From Maratus speciosus (Eukaryota; Arthropoda; Arachnida; Araneae; Salticidae), in NCBI GenBank assembly GCA_963932465.1, contig OZ010792.1, positions 186,405,377 through 186,469,376 on the forward strand: a DNA stretch of 64,000 bases. Direction: 5' to 3'. The notes below the pieces were generated by a model. It did not search any database, had not been told where the DNA came from, and saw nothing but the letters and a program-made list of their open reading frames with translations. Shown here one piece after another: positions 22,481 through 34,590 of this stretch (its first letter is position 1; each line of letters starts with the position of its first letter). A program made the translations under genes and the position numbers.

Positions 22481-22950
22481 CGAAGAAAAAAAAATCGTGG
22501 CTTTCACGAAATTAAAAAAAAAATCGCATACGAATCATATGTCTGTTCAAGAAATAAATTTGGAAGATTCCATCCAAACAAATATTTTTATTATGCGGGA
22601 TTTTCCTTTTTTGTGCGGGATTTGCAGTATCCCACACGTTATTTCTAACCCTGCCTCTCAAATAAAACTTTTCTTCCTTCTCTCCAAAAATCTAGAAATG
22701 AAAGGCCTGATGGAAAGTAGTTACCAGGATGATCTGCAAGAAGTTTTTACTGCTATGTTTCCAGGTGCTGTACATAATTTTTATTGTGGAAGAACCAAGT
22801 TACTTCGTAACTGAAACATTAGGGCTTTATTTTCTGGATAACTTGCATTCTCATTTGAAGAAATCACTCTATTCTTTATTCACTGATTTGAGCAGAAGCA
22901 TAAAATGTGGACATATAAAGTCCTTTCATTGTTAGGGATAGAATTTTTCT
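22481..22950 (+). other. unrecognised open frame at right side of the minisatellite element
   Basis: Overlapping frames (about 22497-22814 and 22729-22935) read non-repetitive protein such as GLMESSYQDDLQEVFTAMFP. No family is recognised. They could be a captured exon fragment or chance. I do not call a gene. Confidence 0.2.
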
Positions 22951-23074
22951 TCCTTTTTTTAAAGTGGGTATGCGAGTATTTTGGCTACTATTATCGAAGA
23001 AATAATAATTTTTTTTTTTTCGTTGAAGGCTACTAAAGCTACTATTTTCAGTGTCATTTGGCAGTGGCAGCCCT

Positions 23075-26000
23075 ACATTTGAGATACTTTTATGAAGTAG
23101 AATAAAGGTTTTTTTTTTCTAAAAAACTCCGATTTTTTTTAAATAAAATAACATCAAAATTGCACTTTTGATTTCCAAATTCAAAGGCTGACAATTACAA
23201 GACGGATCCATTTAGTAATCCGCTTTAAATCAAGCTGCTTCGAATTAGGAAAAAACGTTAAGAAAAGGGAGAACGCTACTCGATTCTTAAGCACCTGAAT
23301 GCTGTTCTGTAATTTTCAGGCAAATAGGAATAGAAATGAGTTTATGAATGTGTCAAAAATAATCAAATTTTTGAGTGGAAATTTTTGTTTTTTCTGAAAA
23401 CGTTATTAATTTAATAAAACAAACAATTCTGTATGTTCTTACCTTCTATTCCATTTTCGTCCTTTTGAAGCCAGACTTGAATGAATTTAGAATCATGGTG
23501 TGCTTCATGACATCGCTTGTTATTGAGTTTTCCATAAAAATTTCCTGTTTTTTATCGCGTTTGTTTTTGCGTGGCTCATTCAATCCTAATCTGTTTAAAA
23601 AATAGTAATAAAAACATTTAACTACGAGTACATTCCCACAAATGACCAGATCATACCAAGCCAAGTGTGTGTAGGAGTGTGGAGAGGGGTTAGGTAGAGA
23701 CGCTCCTATTATCTCACTTTGCACAAGAGGGAAACACAAGTTCAGAGGTCAAAGAAGTTCTTTGTGTGACCACCTTGTGTTACTCACTGAAATTAAACTA
23801 CTTGGGTGACTGGACACCAGCTTTGCAGTTGGGGAAATTTTTCCTTCTATTGATCAAATTACAACTACTGACCAAATATCAATGATTGACCAGCACCGTA
23901 TTAATGGTTGAGAACTAAAGCGTTTTCGTTTTTGGGGAGGAGAGAGTGGGTGAAATGCTACATACTAAAAAGTTTTAAATTTGATTGCATCTTAAGGGAA
24001 AAAAAAAAAAAAAAAAAGCAATTGAAAATCACTGCCATTTATCGTTTTTGTAAAAGTCTCAATAAATCACAATCCTAAAATATATGAATATAAATTTCAC
24101 ATTAATTTATCTGAAAATCCCATGTATAATACACAATCACATATACTTTTAAAACAGTGACAAATGAAGGTTTTTAATAATTTGCACAATAAGTACAACC
24201 TTAATATCAATCGTACGTTCAGGGCTGAAACTAGCCTTTTTCTGCGCCAGGGGAAAACATGGATTTTGGCGACCACCCCCTCCCTTCATCTCCTCACGCA
24301 CAATAAATATTATTGACCTCCGGTACCCTGTGCAAAATAAATAAATAAATAAATAAAATTCATAAAAAATAATTAAATAACTAAAATTAGAGCAAGAAAT
24401 ATGTAAACGACGCTCCCATAGGATTAACATTAGCTTGAGCGTTAAGAGCCTACACAAGTCACGCGAAGAAACTGGAATGCTAATGCTAAACCTATGGGAG
24501 CGATCTTTTTAAATTTTCTCGCTTGCATATTAATAGTTTTAAATGATTTTTTTCTTTGCTTAGAAAAGCTGAGGTTAAATTCTAACCGGGTTAGTGTTTA
24601 CTTTTTAGAATTTGGTTGCAGATTATTTTTATAAAGTTACCTTGACTTCCAGTACCGGTTTCAAAACCTAAAAGTATGGCAACGCTAAAAATCAATCTAA
24701 ACTATCCTAAGAAAAAAAATAATTTTAAAATATTAAAATCCAAACGAGAAATTTCAAAAGAACGCTCCCTTAGTTTAACATTAGCTTGCGAGTTTCTTTG
24801 CATTTCATATATATATATATATATATGCACATTTTTGTATGAATCGACAAACGATTCATTTGGCGCTCCCTTCACCTTTGTTCTGGCGCCTGGGGCATAT
24901 GTATTATGTATGGGGCATATGTGTATACCTCTGCACCCCCCGCCCCCCCCCCTCTAGCTTCGGCCCGGGCTATATTCTTTAAAAAACATTAAAAAGTGGT
25001 GTTGTGTTACTGTTCTATCTTGCATATATTTCAACCCTTAGTTTTTACTCGTTGACAGTTGCTCGACCTCGCGCCCTTTGAGACCGGATCTGCATGCAAA
25101 AAAAAAGTGATTTTAATAAAAGGCATGGGCGACATTTTTCAGTTGTCACCTACCTAGAAATGGCAAAAGGACGAGAAATGTAATTTGGGAAGGTAAAAGC
25201 AGGGGCGGCTGATGGCGCCCTGGGTGAGTTTTTTTTTTTTTTTAATTATGGGCAGCCGCCCAAGCCCGCCTCCTCTCTCTAAGACTGGATTTGGTTGGTT
25301 GCAAAAAACAATTGCCCCAAAAGTAATGCAAAAAGTAATGCACAAAAAGTAATGCAAAAAATAATTGCACCAAAAGGAACAGAGCTGCATTTTACAATTT
25401 CCGCCTAGGGTGGCAAAACGCCTAGAAATGGCAAAAAGAAGAGAAAAAATCATTTTGGGGGGATAAAAGCAGGGGCGACTTTATTAGCCATGATGGCGCC
25501 CTGTGACAGATTTTTTTACTGTACCACTGCAAATGCTATACTTTTTTTTTTCTTTTAAAAGGCTTTACTAAAACATTTTACTTTGTGCACTCCTTCCAGG
25601 GCCGAAACTAGCTATATTTTCATCCGGGGAAAACGTCGATTTTGGCGCCCCCCCCCCTTCCTCTGCAAAGTAAATTTACAAAGAGAAATTTACGAAAGTT
25701 TCTAGTAGCGGACTTATTTTAAAATTTAAAATGTGTAACAATAAAATACATAATATTGAAATATATAACCAGCTTTATCAAATATTTATTCATTAAAACC
25801 TGGGGAAAAAATTGAAAGGAAGCTGAAATAATTCCGCTTTATACAGGTTTTCGTCTTAGGAGGTATAACTGTTGGTATTCTTTCTGTTGGAACCATGTAG
25901 TTTTTTCATTTAAGACACGATTCCATTATAGACGGATTTCATTTTTCGAGATTTTACTGTTGTTGTAGCATTACAAATTATTACAATTGGGGCACTTTAA

Positions 26001-27160
26001 TGTCATAGTAATATGAGTCACATTGTTTTAGGAACTAAAAACCAGGATTTACTGTAGGTATAAAAATGAATTCCAGTTTTGTAAAATATCTTCCTGTACT
26101 ATCTACATCAGTTTTTCGGAATTATCACTTATACCACTCTTTTTATTTATAGGCTGATATGTCTAGATACTTTCCTGAACTTAATGCTAATTTTCAAATT
26201 TATGTCTGACTCAAAACAACAACAACATCAAAATTATTAAGTTTTTACTTCTTATTTTGTGAATTTTCGACCGCTTGCTTTTTATTGTCCCAGTTGGTCA
26301 CCTTACCTCGCCTCCTCTAAGGACAGATATGGTGATATGCATGTAAAAAAGTAATTATAAGAAAAAGAATGGGGTTATTCATTTGCTGTCTTGTACGCGA
26401 ATCTTTTTATCTATTTGACATTTTTAATGCACTGTACTAAGCTTTTCTTTTTGACTTTTCGGGTAGAAAATATTTTTTACACAAATTTCGCACGCATATA
26501 TATATATATTGTATAAAAAGGCAAACCAAATTTTCATCTGACGTTCCCTGCGCGAGGCGCCCAGAACACATGCCCCTCAGCCCCCCCCCCCATAGTTTCA
26601 AACCCTGACTCCTTCTCCCGTTTGATTTTATTGCACCGGACAATCATTTGACGCTGCGCCCATAGCAAGACGGGAAAAAAGAAAGCTCCAAAAAGAATAG
26701 AATAGTCTTCATGGAATCTTTTCAACAGAAAAGTCACATTCAAACAAAATCTTCATTTGGCGCCCTTTTCACCTTTCGTTCTGATATCCGGGGAACATGA
26801 CTCTGCACTTCCCCCCCCCCCCCCCCCCCCCAGGAAATCGGTTATCGGCGAGGGACAGTTTTACACAAAAGAGAGGAGTAGGGACTGACCTATTGACCTT
26901 GGAAAATGTTAGTGTTTCTCCTATTTGCAGTCTTCTATTATAGATGAATCTTTTTATATATTTGTAAATTTTAATGCATTTGGTTCAGTTTTCCTTTTGG
27001 ATTTTCCGGCTGCGAGACATTTTTATGCAAATTCGATATATATACATATACATTTTTGTATGTAAAGACAAAAAAAATCTTCATTTGGCGCCCCCTACGC
27101 TTTCTGTTCTGGCGCCCGGGGTACAGAAGGTTGGGGGGGGGCACGTGCCCCCCCGACGCT
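23075..27160. repeat. mosaic of degenerate GGCGCCCCC-type repeats and homopolymers
   Basis: Diverged copies of a motif pair recur at about 24221, 24860, 25205, 25600, 26760 and 27090. The pair is GGxxGAAACTAGCxxTTTT.. plus GATTTTGGCGCCCCC. Runs of A (24000-24017), C (26812-26832) and short (ATAT)n tracts separate them. No frame shows a known domain. These look like successive tandem or nested insertions of one family. Confidence 0.5.
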
Positions 27161-27261
27161 ACGCCTATGATTGCAGCGGTCTGTAAAAAAAGAAGAATCG
27201 GACCCACCGCGGTAGCCTGTCTTACTCGTTAGCCTCGGACTCTATTCAGGTGACGTCAGAC

Positions 27262-27381
27262 GCCAGGCGAAATTTGACTTTCTATAACACTTTTAGCATT
27301 AGTGCGAAATCCTGCAATTTCATTGGGCTATCGCTTCACCGATAGCCAATGAAATTGAACCGAACTTCTTTCCCTGAAAGG
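27262..27381. repeat. dispersed repeat, inverted copy at 53928-54026
   Basis: It shares CACCGATAGCCAATGAAATT, GAAATTTGACTTTC and CTTTCCCTGAAAGG with 53928-54026 in reverse complement. It contains a local palindrome AATTTCATTGGGCTATCG..CGATAGCCAATGAAATT. Confidence 0.75.
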
Positions 27382-27820
27382 TCAAGTATAAGAGTAAAAT
27401 ATTGCGTAAAGCCGGCACTTGGTATTTAGGTAAAATCATAGATTAACATACAAGATGGTACATTTCCATAGAGCGTAATGGTAATGCAATCGTAGCGCCT
27501 TTAGTGACAATGGGGAAGAAACTCCCTATCCTTGTAAAATTTTTATTATCGAGTATCTACCTTATTATGATCTTTCTTTTTTTAATGTTGCATGTTTACG
27601 TTTTCAATAGAATCTTAGACCGATACATGAACATAGAATAGGTATTCTATTTTATATATCTAATATATATTCTATGTTCATGCACGGATATATCCTTTTT
27701 ACTTTCTTCTATCTTTACAAGAAGAAAGTATTGGTTTCATGAAAATTTTCGAATTCCAGTTTTCTACGGATTTACACGTTTAATGAGTCAGAGATTTCAA
27801 AAAACATGTTTTTACAAAAT

Positions 27821-27832
27821 GTCTGTCTGTGA

Positions 27833-27874
<42 letters not shown>

Positions 27875-27944
27875 CTGTCTGTCTGTCTGTCCGTCTGTCT
27901 GTCTGTCTGTCCGTCTGTCTGTCTGTCTGTCCGTCTGTCTGTAT
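27821..27944 (+). repeat. GTCY tetranucleotide microsatellite
   Basis: An uninterrupted run of GTCT/GTCC units occupies most of 27837-27944, preceded by two GTCT units. Repeat-encoded open frames on both strands (SVCL and TDRQ repeats) are not genes. Confidence 0.95.
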
Positions 27945-27968
27945 GTGACACAAATTTTGTGGGCGCTC

Positions 27969-29095
27969 TATCTCAAGAACTAATGGACGAAATTTCACAA
28001 AACTTCATATTTAGTTAGACCTTGATATAAACTGGAACTGATTAGTTTTTGGTGAAAATCGCCCAACAGGTGGCGCTGCTATGCGGCATTTTTAACGATT
28101 TCTGCAATAGCTGTATCTCAAGAACTACTGCACGGATTTTCATAAAACTTCAGATTCAGTTAGTACAGTATATAGTTTGGTGCTGATTACTTTTTTGTGA
28201 AAATCGCCCAACAGGTGGCGCTGGTATGCTGCATTGTTCATGATTATCGCAATAGCTCTAACTCAAGAAAAAATGCACGAATTTTCATCAAACTTCAGAT
28301 TCAGTTAGTCGCTGATATAAGTTAGTGTTGCTTAATTTTTGGTGCAAATCGTCCAACAGGTGGCGCTGCTGTGCTGCATTTTTCACGATTTCCACAAGAG
28401 GTGTATCTCAAGAACTATTGCACGGATTTTCATCAAACTTCAGATTTAGTTAGTCCTTGACATGAATTGATGTATAAATTAGTGCTGTTTAATTTTTAGT
28501 GTAAATCGCTCAACAGGTGGCGCTTCTGTGCTGCATTTTTCACGATTTCCACAAGAGCTGTATCTCAAGAACTATTGCACGGATTTTCATCAAACTTCAG
28601 ATTTAGTTAGTCCTTGACATGAATTGATGTATAAATTAGTGCTGTTTAATTTTTAGTGTAAATCGCTCAACAGGTGGCGCTTCTGTGCTGCATTTTTCAC
28701 GATTTCCACAAGAGCTGTATCTCAAGAACTATTGCACGGATTTTCATCAAACTTCAGATTTAGTTAGTCCTTGACATGAATTGATGTATAAATTAGTGCT
28801 GTTTAATTTTTGGTGTAAATCGCTCAACAGGTGGCGCTGGTATGCTGTATTTTTTGCGATTTCCGCAATAGCTTTATCTCAAGAACTAATGCTTGGATTT
28901 TCAACAAACTTCAGATTCAGGTATACCTTGATATCGTTTAGTGCTGTTTATTTTTGGTGTAAATCGCTCAACAGGTGGCGCTGCTATGCTACATTTTTTC
29001 AGAATTTCCGCTACAGCTCTATCTCAAGAACTAATGCGCGAATTTTCATCCAACTTCAAATTCAGATATACTTTGATATGAATTGGTGGTAAATC
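27969..29095 (+). repeat. eight ~145-157-bp direct repeats
   Basis: Units start with TATCTCAAGAACTA-like words at 27969, 28114, 28259, 28404, 28561, 28718, 28875 and 29020. Each contains a CAACAGGTGGCGCT word. Units 4-6 are almost identical to one another and 12 bp longer than the rest, showing recent local expansion. Confidence 0.9.
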
Positions 29096-30044
29096 GTTGT
29101 TATTTCTTGTACTATTTAAATGATTTAATTGACGTGATTTATATAGAAGAAAGTTTTGTGATGGCCACAACATACTAGTTTTTACATGATGAGTGAACGA
29201 TTTAAGTGCAACGAAAAACAGGGTAAAAATTTCGTCTTGAATGCTATATATGAAGTAAATATGATAAAATTGGATTTAAAACTACATAAAGTAATGGTGT
29301 AATATAAAAATGTATGAAGTATTGCACTCTACAAATGCAAGAAAATTTCATAAATATTCCCATTCGGTAGGAAAATTTTTATAGCCGATGTTTTATTAAT
29401 TTATGAAGTTTAACGTATTAAACAATCGTTACAATAATCTTTTAAAATTTACGCATTTTCACTTTCTTACAGGTAAAATAAAAATATTGTTTTTAGTGTA
29501 AATAACGTACAATCAATTCAATAATATTTATAATATTAACATATAAGAATATAAATAACAGATGGGGAAAAATTCATTTCGACAAATCTTTAGAATTATA
29601 TAAATCTAACAGTTAAAAATAAATAGAGGTACTGACATTACACTCAATAAAGTTTTATTCGATATGAATAATTTAACACAATACCTGAATTTGATTTTTT
29701 ACAATTTAATCTCACAAACTTACATATTTACGTTATTGATAGAATTTTCTGGGTTTTCTTTTATATTATTAGTCTGTCATTTTGTAAGTTAAAAGTGAAC
29801 AATACAAGTACGGTAAAAAAAAGTAACTAAATAAATAAACAAGCATGAATAATCGTCTGACACCTGCTTCGTTTTAGGAAAGAATAGATATTCAAAGCAT
29901 AGAGCGTAAGCATATTTCTTCAACATAGGTAAATTTCGGAGGCTTCTTAATTCTTCCCCCTTGTCGGTAGTGAGGCTAGTACTGTTGGCATTACAGATTT
30001 TGCCGTAAATGTCCCATCTTGGTCCTTAATCTATGAGGTAAAAT

Positions 30045-30180
30045 AGGCATAAGAATGCTTATGGCCAGTGGTTAAGACTATAGGGCTGGTTAAGATTTTG
30101 CATTTGTAATCCTAAAGTTGCGTGTTCTGTCCTCTCGCTGGCGTTTTCACTTTTGTAGAGTTTTGTTTTGATTTTTATTT
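30045..30180. other. no gene seen
   Basis: Short unassigned stretch. Confidence 0.4.
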
Positions 30181-30181
30181 G

Positions 30182-31130
30182 AGTCAGTTAGATAAAATCA
30201 GTTGATCTTTATTACCAGTTCCTTTGTAATTTATTTTTTATTTTTTAGTCAATTAGATTTTTTAAAAATAAATTCATTTACTTATCTATTTTTTAATAAT
30301 TAAAGTAAACATTTATTAAAATGCAATAATGAATCGCCCAGGCTTACATTAAAAGTATTTTCATGTTAGAACTTTATAAAGTTCTGATCATTTTAAATTT
30401 ATCTTTTACTACATAAACAGATAAATGTAAAATTATCAGAATTAATATATTAAAGGTTTTTCATTTTAAAATTATACTTGAGACATAAAAATCTTTATTA
30501 ATTTATGAAAGGTTACTTTATAATTTTTTAAATTGTAAGTATTAAACAGATAATTAAATTTAATTTAAAAATTCATATGACTTATACGGTATTTTTCTAA
30601 TGAATAAATTTATTTAATAATTAAAGTGTAACAATAATATTTTCTTAAGTCAGTTAGTTAAAATCAGTTGATCTTTATTACCAGTTCCTTTGTAATTTTT
30701 TTTGACAATTAGTTTTTTTAAATAAATTCAAATAATTAAATTTAAAATTTCATTTAATCTATTTTTTAATAATAATGCAATAATAATATATTCTTACATT
30801 AAAAATACTTTTTGTTGGAATTTTAGTAAGTTATATATATATAATTAGCAGAAGTAAATTTATTCAAGTGTTCATTTTTTAAAATTAAGTATTATCTTTC
30901 ATATATAAAAATATTTATTAATTTATCAGCTGCTTTCTAATTTTTTTTTCATTGTATATTCAATACTACTAAATTTTTATCATCCCTTATAAACTGTATG
31001 TTTAAAACGAATATTTATTAAAATTTAATTGTAATATCTTCTAAACTTTCATGAAAAGTAGTTTTATGTTAGAACTCAAGTAACTTATAAATAGTAATTA
31101 ACAGAATTAATTTATTAAAATATTCGTCTT
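30182..31130 (+). repeat. degenerate ~470-bp tandem repeat
   Basis: The 50-bp word beginning GTCAGTTAG and containing AATCAGTTGATCTTTATTAC occurs at about 30182 and again at about 30651. Diverged downstream sequence is repeated too (AATAAATTCA, TTCATGTTAGAAC-like words). A partial third unit may follow near 31060. It is very AT-rich and non-coding. Confidence 0.6.
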
Positions 31131-31151
31131 TAAAAATTAATTATTTATTAG

Positions 31152-32693
31152 TGCTGTAAAAGTAACGACTAAATGAATACCCGTATGATGTCGTTACTTT
31201 CGAACTCGCTACCCGTTAGAAAGTATTCGTTACTCGTTACTTTCGTTACTGTTCAAAAACCGGGTATTAACAATCATCGTATGTACTACAAACCTGCAGC
31301 AATACCAAATCTAATTATATACCGCACATGAGTCTTTTGAAGAATTCGTTACTATTTTAACGTAAAATATGTGCTGCCATCTGTACGTTAAAAATACATT
31401 TAATTTTCTACGTTTTAATGAAGAAAGGCAAACAAAATTAAAATACGATGCATAATTGAATATAACATGTCTAAATTGTATAATTTCTTACTTATGAAAT
31501 AAGGAATAATCGAAGAAAGCAATTTAGGAAGAGTAAAAATTCACCAAATTTATACGAAAACTATGAAATATAATTACACAGGCAAAATATTTTACAAACA
31601 AATTTACTTATTAATTTTACACTAAAAGTAATTATGTATTATGAAAATTTAATTTCTGGAATAATATGAAAATATTTAAATATATATACATTTAATTTCT
31701 TACGTGATTATCCTATCAAATGACACTGTACTTCAGTCACATTATTATTTCTGAAATTATTGATTTATATTTAAAAATACTCTTTTTTCAAATATGAAAT
31801 TTAAAAACATAGCAACAAAAATATTTGGCACAGAGATGGATACAGAAGTATCCATCTCTGTTGCAAGTAAAGGGAAAATACAGATTACTGTATAGACCCA
31901 TCAGGAAATGAATAAAATGAGGATTCAACCAATAAAAAGCTTCAGATATGTTTTTGATTTCCTACCCTGACAGAGGACAATAACCATTTTTCCAAATGGT
32001 TAAAAAAAATTAGGAAACAGTAATTCTGCTTTTTCAGAATTTAGTGTCACCCCCGATGAAAAAAAAAATATGTACATAAATATAGATAGTTCAGTTATAA
32101 GACTTAAAACACACGCGTTTATTTTATATAAAATGACGTGATCCGCATCCGCTGAAGAATTTCTTTCGTTATTTAAGAAATTCGACAAAAAAAAAATGGC
32201 TATCTCATGATTAATATGCTTTCATTTGTTTGTAATTTTAATGTAGATACTCAAAATTAAGTTCAGTTTATAAAAACTTCATGTTTTATCAGAAGTTATT
32301 AACTTATATTTTTTCGAAACAGCAGGTATTTTAATTACCTCTTTTTTTCAGTTTTTATGAGAAAATGGCAACAAAAAGTTATAATTGGTACTTTCCAACT
32401 ATTTTTCCTGTACTTTTACTTTCTACAGAAATGAAGTACTTGAGTTACAGAAATTAAACAAATGACATTTAAAACTACAAAAATAAATTAATTAATTAAT
32501 TAATTAATATCTCAAAAATAAATCGAGATGCAGTTTTCAAACAAATTGCATTTAAAAGTACTTTTTTCCCCAATACGACGGTATAAAAATTTTAAATGTG
32601 CGATGCTTAGAAGTTAAAAAAAAATGCGGTAGAGATTATTCCGTACAATGATACCTCTGGTTTGTTTTACGGATGGCTTATACAACGGGGCGT

Positions 32694-32731
<38 letters not shown>

Positions 32732-33553
32732 AGACGACACTTTATTAGCTTAGCTGGAAGAAAGAAATAGCATACCGGAGGTTAAAAAAATTAAACGTTA
32801 TCATAAAAACATTTTTACAAGCAATCTAAAAACTCGTCTTTGTCAGAAAAAAAAATATTTTTTTTAATTTAAAACATAAATACACGTACAAAGATATTTT
32901 TATAGGATAAAGAATGCACTGAAAGCAAACCTGTAAATTTTAGAACAGAATTTCTTGAAAATTTTCAGAATATTTAAAAGAAATGTGTTTTATTTTAGAC
33001 TTTATCATCTTATCAACCAACAGTTTACGTCAATCGTATTATTATTTTAGAAATCTTTGATTTATGTTTTAAAATAATATTTTTTCCATTCTTTTTGGTT
33101 TTAATGAAGCACGCCTTTCAGATAATATATAGCCTGATTTTGAAAAAAAATTCTTTCAGATGGTACTACAAGTTCAGGGTATAAAATAGCTATGCTTCTT
33201 TTTCTTTCCATAATGAAGGAATCAACAAGCCCCTACGAAATCAAAATCGTTTGAGATTTGAGAATAAATGATACTAACAGAATGATACGCATACACTGAT
33301 ACTTAACAACTAACGCCGAAATATCAGAGTCTGAATACAAATTCGCATCTTTTACCGCATCCGGCTATCTGCTCCATTCATGAATTATACAAACGCAAGC
33401 AGCCTTTGAAGTTAGTTTCATTTTGTTCGGCTCCGTATTGACGCAGTAACGACTAACGAGTCGTATTTCGAAGTACCGATTCGGTATTTCGTATCTTAGA
33501 GAATACCCGTTACTTAGTAACGAATATGTGCGGTTTGCTACAGCTCTATTATT
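31152..33553. mobile_element. decayed TIR element with CGTTACT-rich ends
   Basis: The left end AGTGCTGTAAAAGTAACGAC pairs imperfectly with the complement of the right end (AGAGCTGTAGCAAACCG). Both subterminal regions carry many CGTTACT/AGTAACG words over ~130 bp. ATTATTTA occurs outside both ends but not at exactly equivalent positions. The 2.4-kb interior has no recognisable transposase; it contains a 34-base poly-T run (32697-32730). Confidence 0.45.
31830..31861. repeat. perfect 14-bp-stem hairpin
   Basis: ACAGAGATGGATAC and GTATCCATCTCTGT are perfect inverted copies around AGAA. No T-run or context suggests a terminator, so its function is unknown. Confidence 0.7.
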
Positions 33554-33912
33554 TATCCTTTATATATAAATTACATTAATAATATATGTTTCAATGATAA
33601 TTTAACCATTGAAGACAATAATTTTCTATACTTTAAGGATGTTCTCAAATCCAAAAGGGTAACTTTATGACATAAGTTTTAATTTATTTTTGTTCGGAAA
33701 TGCATGAAACTAGCAGGTATTGTTCAGAAGCTATGTAATCGAGCTGTTTTTCCCGTTTTTTTGCAAACGCAACAGATCTTTCAGAAAATAGCATTAAAGT
33801 TGAGGTTTTGAACCGAAGTTCCCGAAGAAAGCAGAAAAACCTGTCAACGATTGGCGAAAAACGTGTTTGCCACATGATCAAAATTGCTTATAACTCAATA
33901 GTGTAACAAATA
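33554..33912. other. no gene seen
   Basis: AT-rich stretch between the TIR element and the gypsy LTR. The 65-codon minus frame at 33684-33881 has no recognised domain. Confidence 0.4.
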
Positions 33913-34358
33913 TTTAAATATTGCCCTCATAGATGGCAGCACTAAACGAGAGACTAATTTTAGCGGGCTGCCAAATAGGTTTTTCCCATGATTCCATGCG
34001 GATTTTAGCTTTCCCTCGCAGTCGTTCATGAGACACGATTGGAACAAGAGAGTGTTCGGAGACAGGTAATATAGACGGTTCGAAATCTTCCTTGTTTGAT
34101 ATTCCCCCCGGCGTTTTGAGAGGGCGGGAAAAGATGAAATATTTTCTCCTAATCAGTGGATTTCTTCTGGAATGTCTAAAATTTGTACATATGTAACATA
34201 GTTGTACATAATTCGTGTTAAGTGACGTATCATTGTATTTAACATGCTCTATTAAAAAATTTCTACTAAATCCTAGAGTGACGGATATAATTTTGGAGTG
34301 ATGAGTCCATTCTTTTAAGATTGTAGCCTCTACTTATGGAAAGTAGAATGGCTATAAA
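33913..34358 (+). repeat. gypsy 5' LTR
   Basis: It matches 41614-42053 from TTTAAATATTGC to AGTAGAATGG(C/T)TATAA, with scattered differences and a small indel near 34156. Terminal TG/CA is not obvious, so the edges may be off by a few bases. Confidence 0.85.
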
Positions 34359-34376
34359 TGGCTACCCAACTTTGGG
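34359..34376 (+). promoter_or_regulatory. gypsy primer-binding site candidate
   Basis: TGGCTACCCAACTTTGGG directly follows the 5' LTR. It resembles a decayed TGGCGCCCAAC-type tRNA-complementary primer site. The assignment rests on position and partial match. Confidence 0.5.
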
Positions 34377-34590
34377 CCCTGAATCTACGACCGACCGAGT
34401 AAAGAAAGATGGTGCTTTATATGTATGTGTGTATTTTATCATTTGTTGCAACTAATGCCGCTTCTGGCTAATGCAAATTAAAATATGCCGTGTGTTCTCC
34501 ATAGTCTTGAAGGGAAATATATTCTACAAACGATCGTAGTTCTACATGAGCTTCATGTATATGTGTCAACTAGTTGTGTGAAAGTATACT

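Larger units (their letters stand above)
20703..23074. mobile_element. TIR element filled with minisatellite
   Basis: The ends CAGGGCTGCCACTTGCTACT and (complement) TAGGGCTGCCACTGCC are inverted, with subterminal GCGACTATTTTCAG / CTGAAAATAGTAGC also inverted. CAGGG-type ends suggest hAT, but no clean target duplication is visible. The interior is mainly the orientation-switching minisatellite, then ~600 bp of unrecognised sequence. Confidence 0.6.
20012..27169. mobile_element. 7.16-kb TIR element with 8-bp target duplication
   Basis: It starts CATAGGCGTAGCGTGACC and ends CGACGCTACGCCTATG, and exact 8-bp copies of ATTGCAGC flank it (20004-20011, 27170-27177). The 8-bp duplication suggests hAT. 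No transposase is recognisable. The interior is a mosaic of another TIR element (20703-23074), homopolymer runs and repeated GGCGCCCCC-containing blocks. An element this long with no coding sequence is more likely a composite grown by nested insertions than a unit-length transposon. Confidence 0.7.
19886..27236. mobile_element. ~193-bp fold-back element split by a 7.16-kb insertion
   Basis: The outer ends GAGGCTAACGA and TCGTTAGCCTC are inverted and flanked by an 11-bp direct repeat GGACTCTATTC (19875-19885, 27237-27247). Left part 19886-20011 and right part 27178-27236 form ~80-bp arms (ACAGGCTACCGCGGT / ACCGCGGTAGCCTGT) with a ~22-bp loop. Long arms and a 9-11-bp duplication suit a Mutator-like fold-back MITE, which is inference. 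The rest of the interval is the nested element 20012-27169. Confidence 0.75.
27701..29179. mobile_element. Helitron/DINE-like element: GTCY microsatellite plus ~150-bp repeats
   Basis: The insert relative to X copy 1 starts ACTTTCTTCTATCTTTACAAG with an immediate hairpin partner AGAAGAAAGT. It ends with the complementary ATAGAAGAAAGTTTTG at about 29143-29158. Inside are a (GTCT/GTCC)n tract and eight direct repeats. It sits in a T-rich site with no target duplication. GTCY tracts, tandem repeats and terminal hairpins are known features of DINE-1/mini-me/Helentron-derived elements, and the assignment is by architecture only. Confidence 0.6.
27437..30035 (+). mobile_element. TIR element X, copy 2, carrying a GTCY element
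   Basis: The ends CATAGATTAACATACAAGATGG and (complement) CATAGATTAAGGACCAAGATGG are flanked by an exact 9-bp duplication AGGTAAAAT (27428-27436, 30036-30044). 27437-27700 plus 29180-30035 match the two halves of copy 1 in reverse complement. The point where copy 1 contains element Y (about 29540-29565 here) is uninterrupted. Confidence 0.85.

Noticed and set aside
20012..27169. Large virus-like DNA transposon (Maverick/Polinton type)
   Set aside because: No polymerase, integrase, protease or capsid frame is present, and the target duplication is 8 bp rather than 5-6.
27780..27998. Open frames on both strands of the GTCY tract
   Set aside because: They are translations of a tetranucleotide repeat.
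31830..31861. Hairpin considered as terminator or miRNA precursor
   Set aside because: Stem is only 14 bp, with no T-run and too short a loop region for a miRNA precursor.
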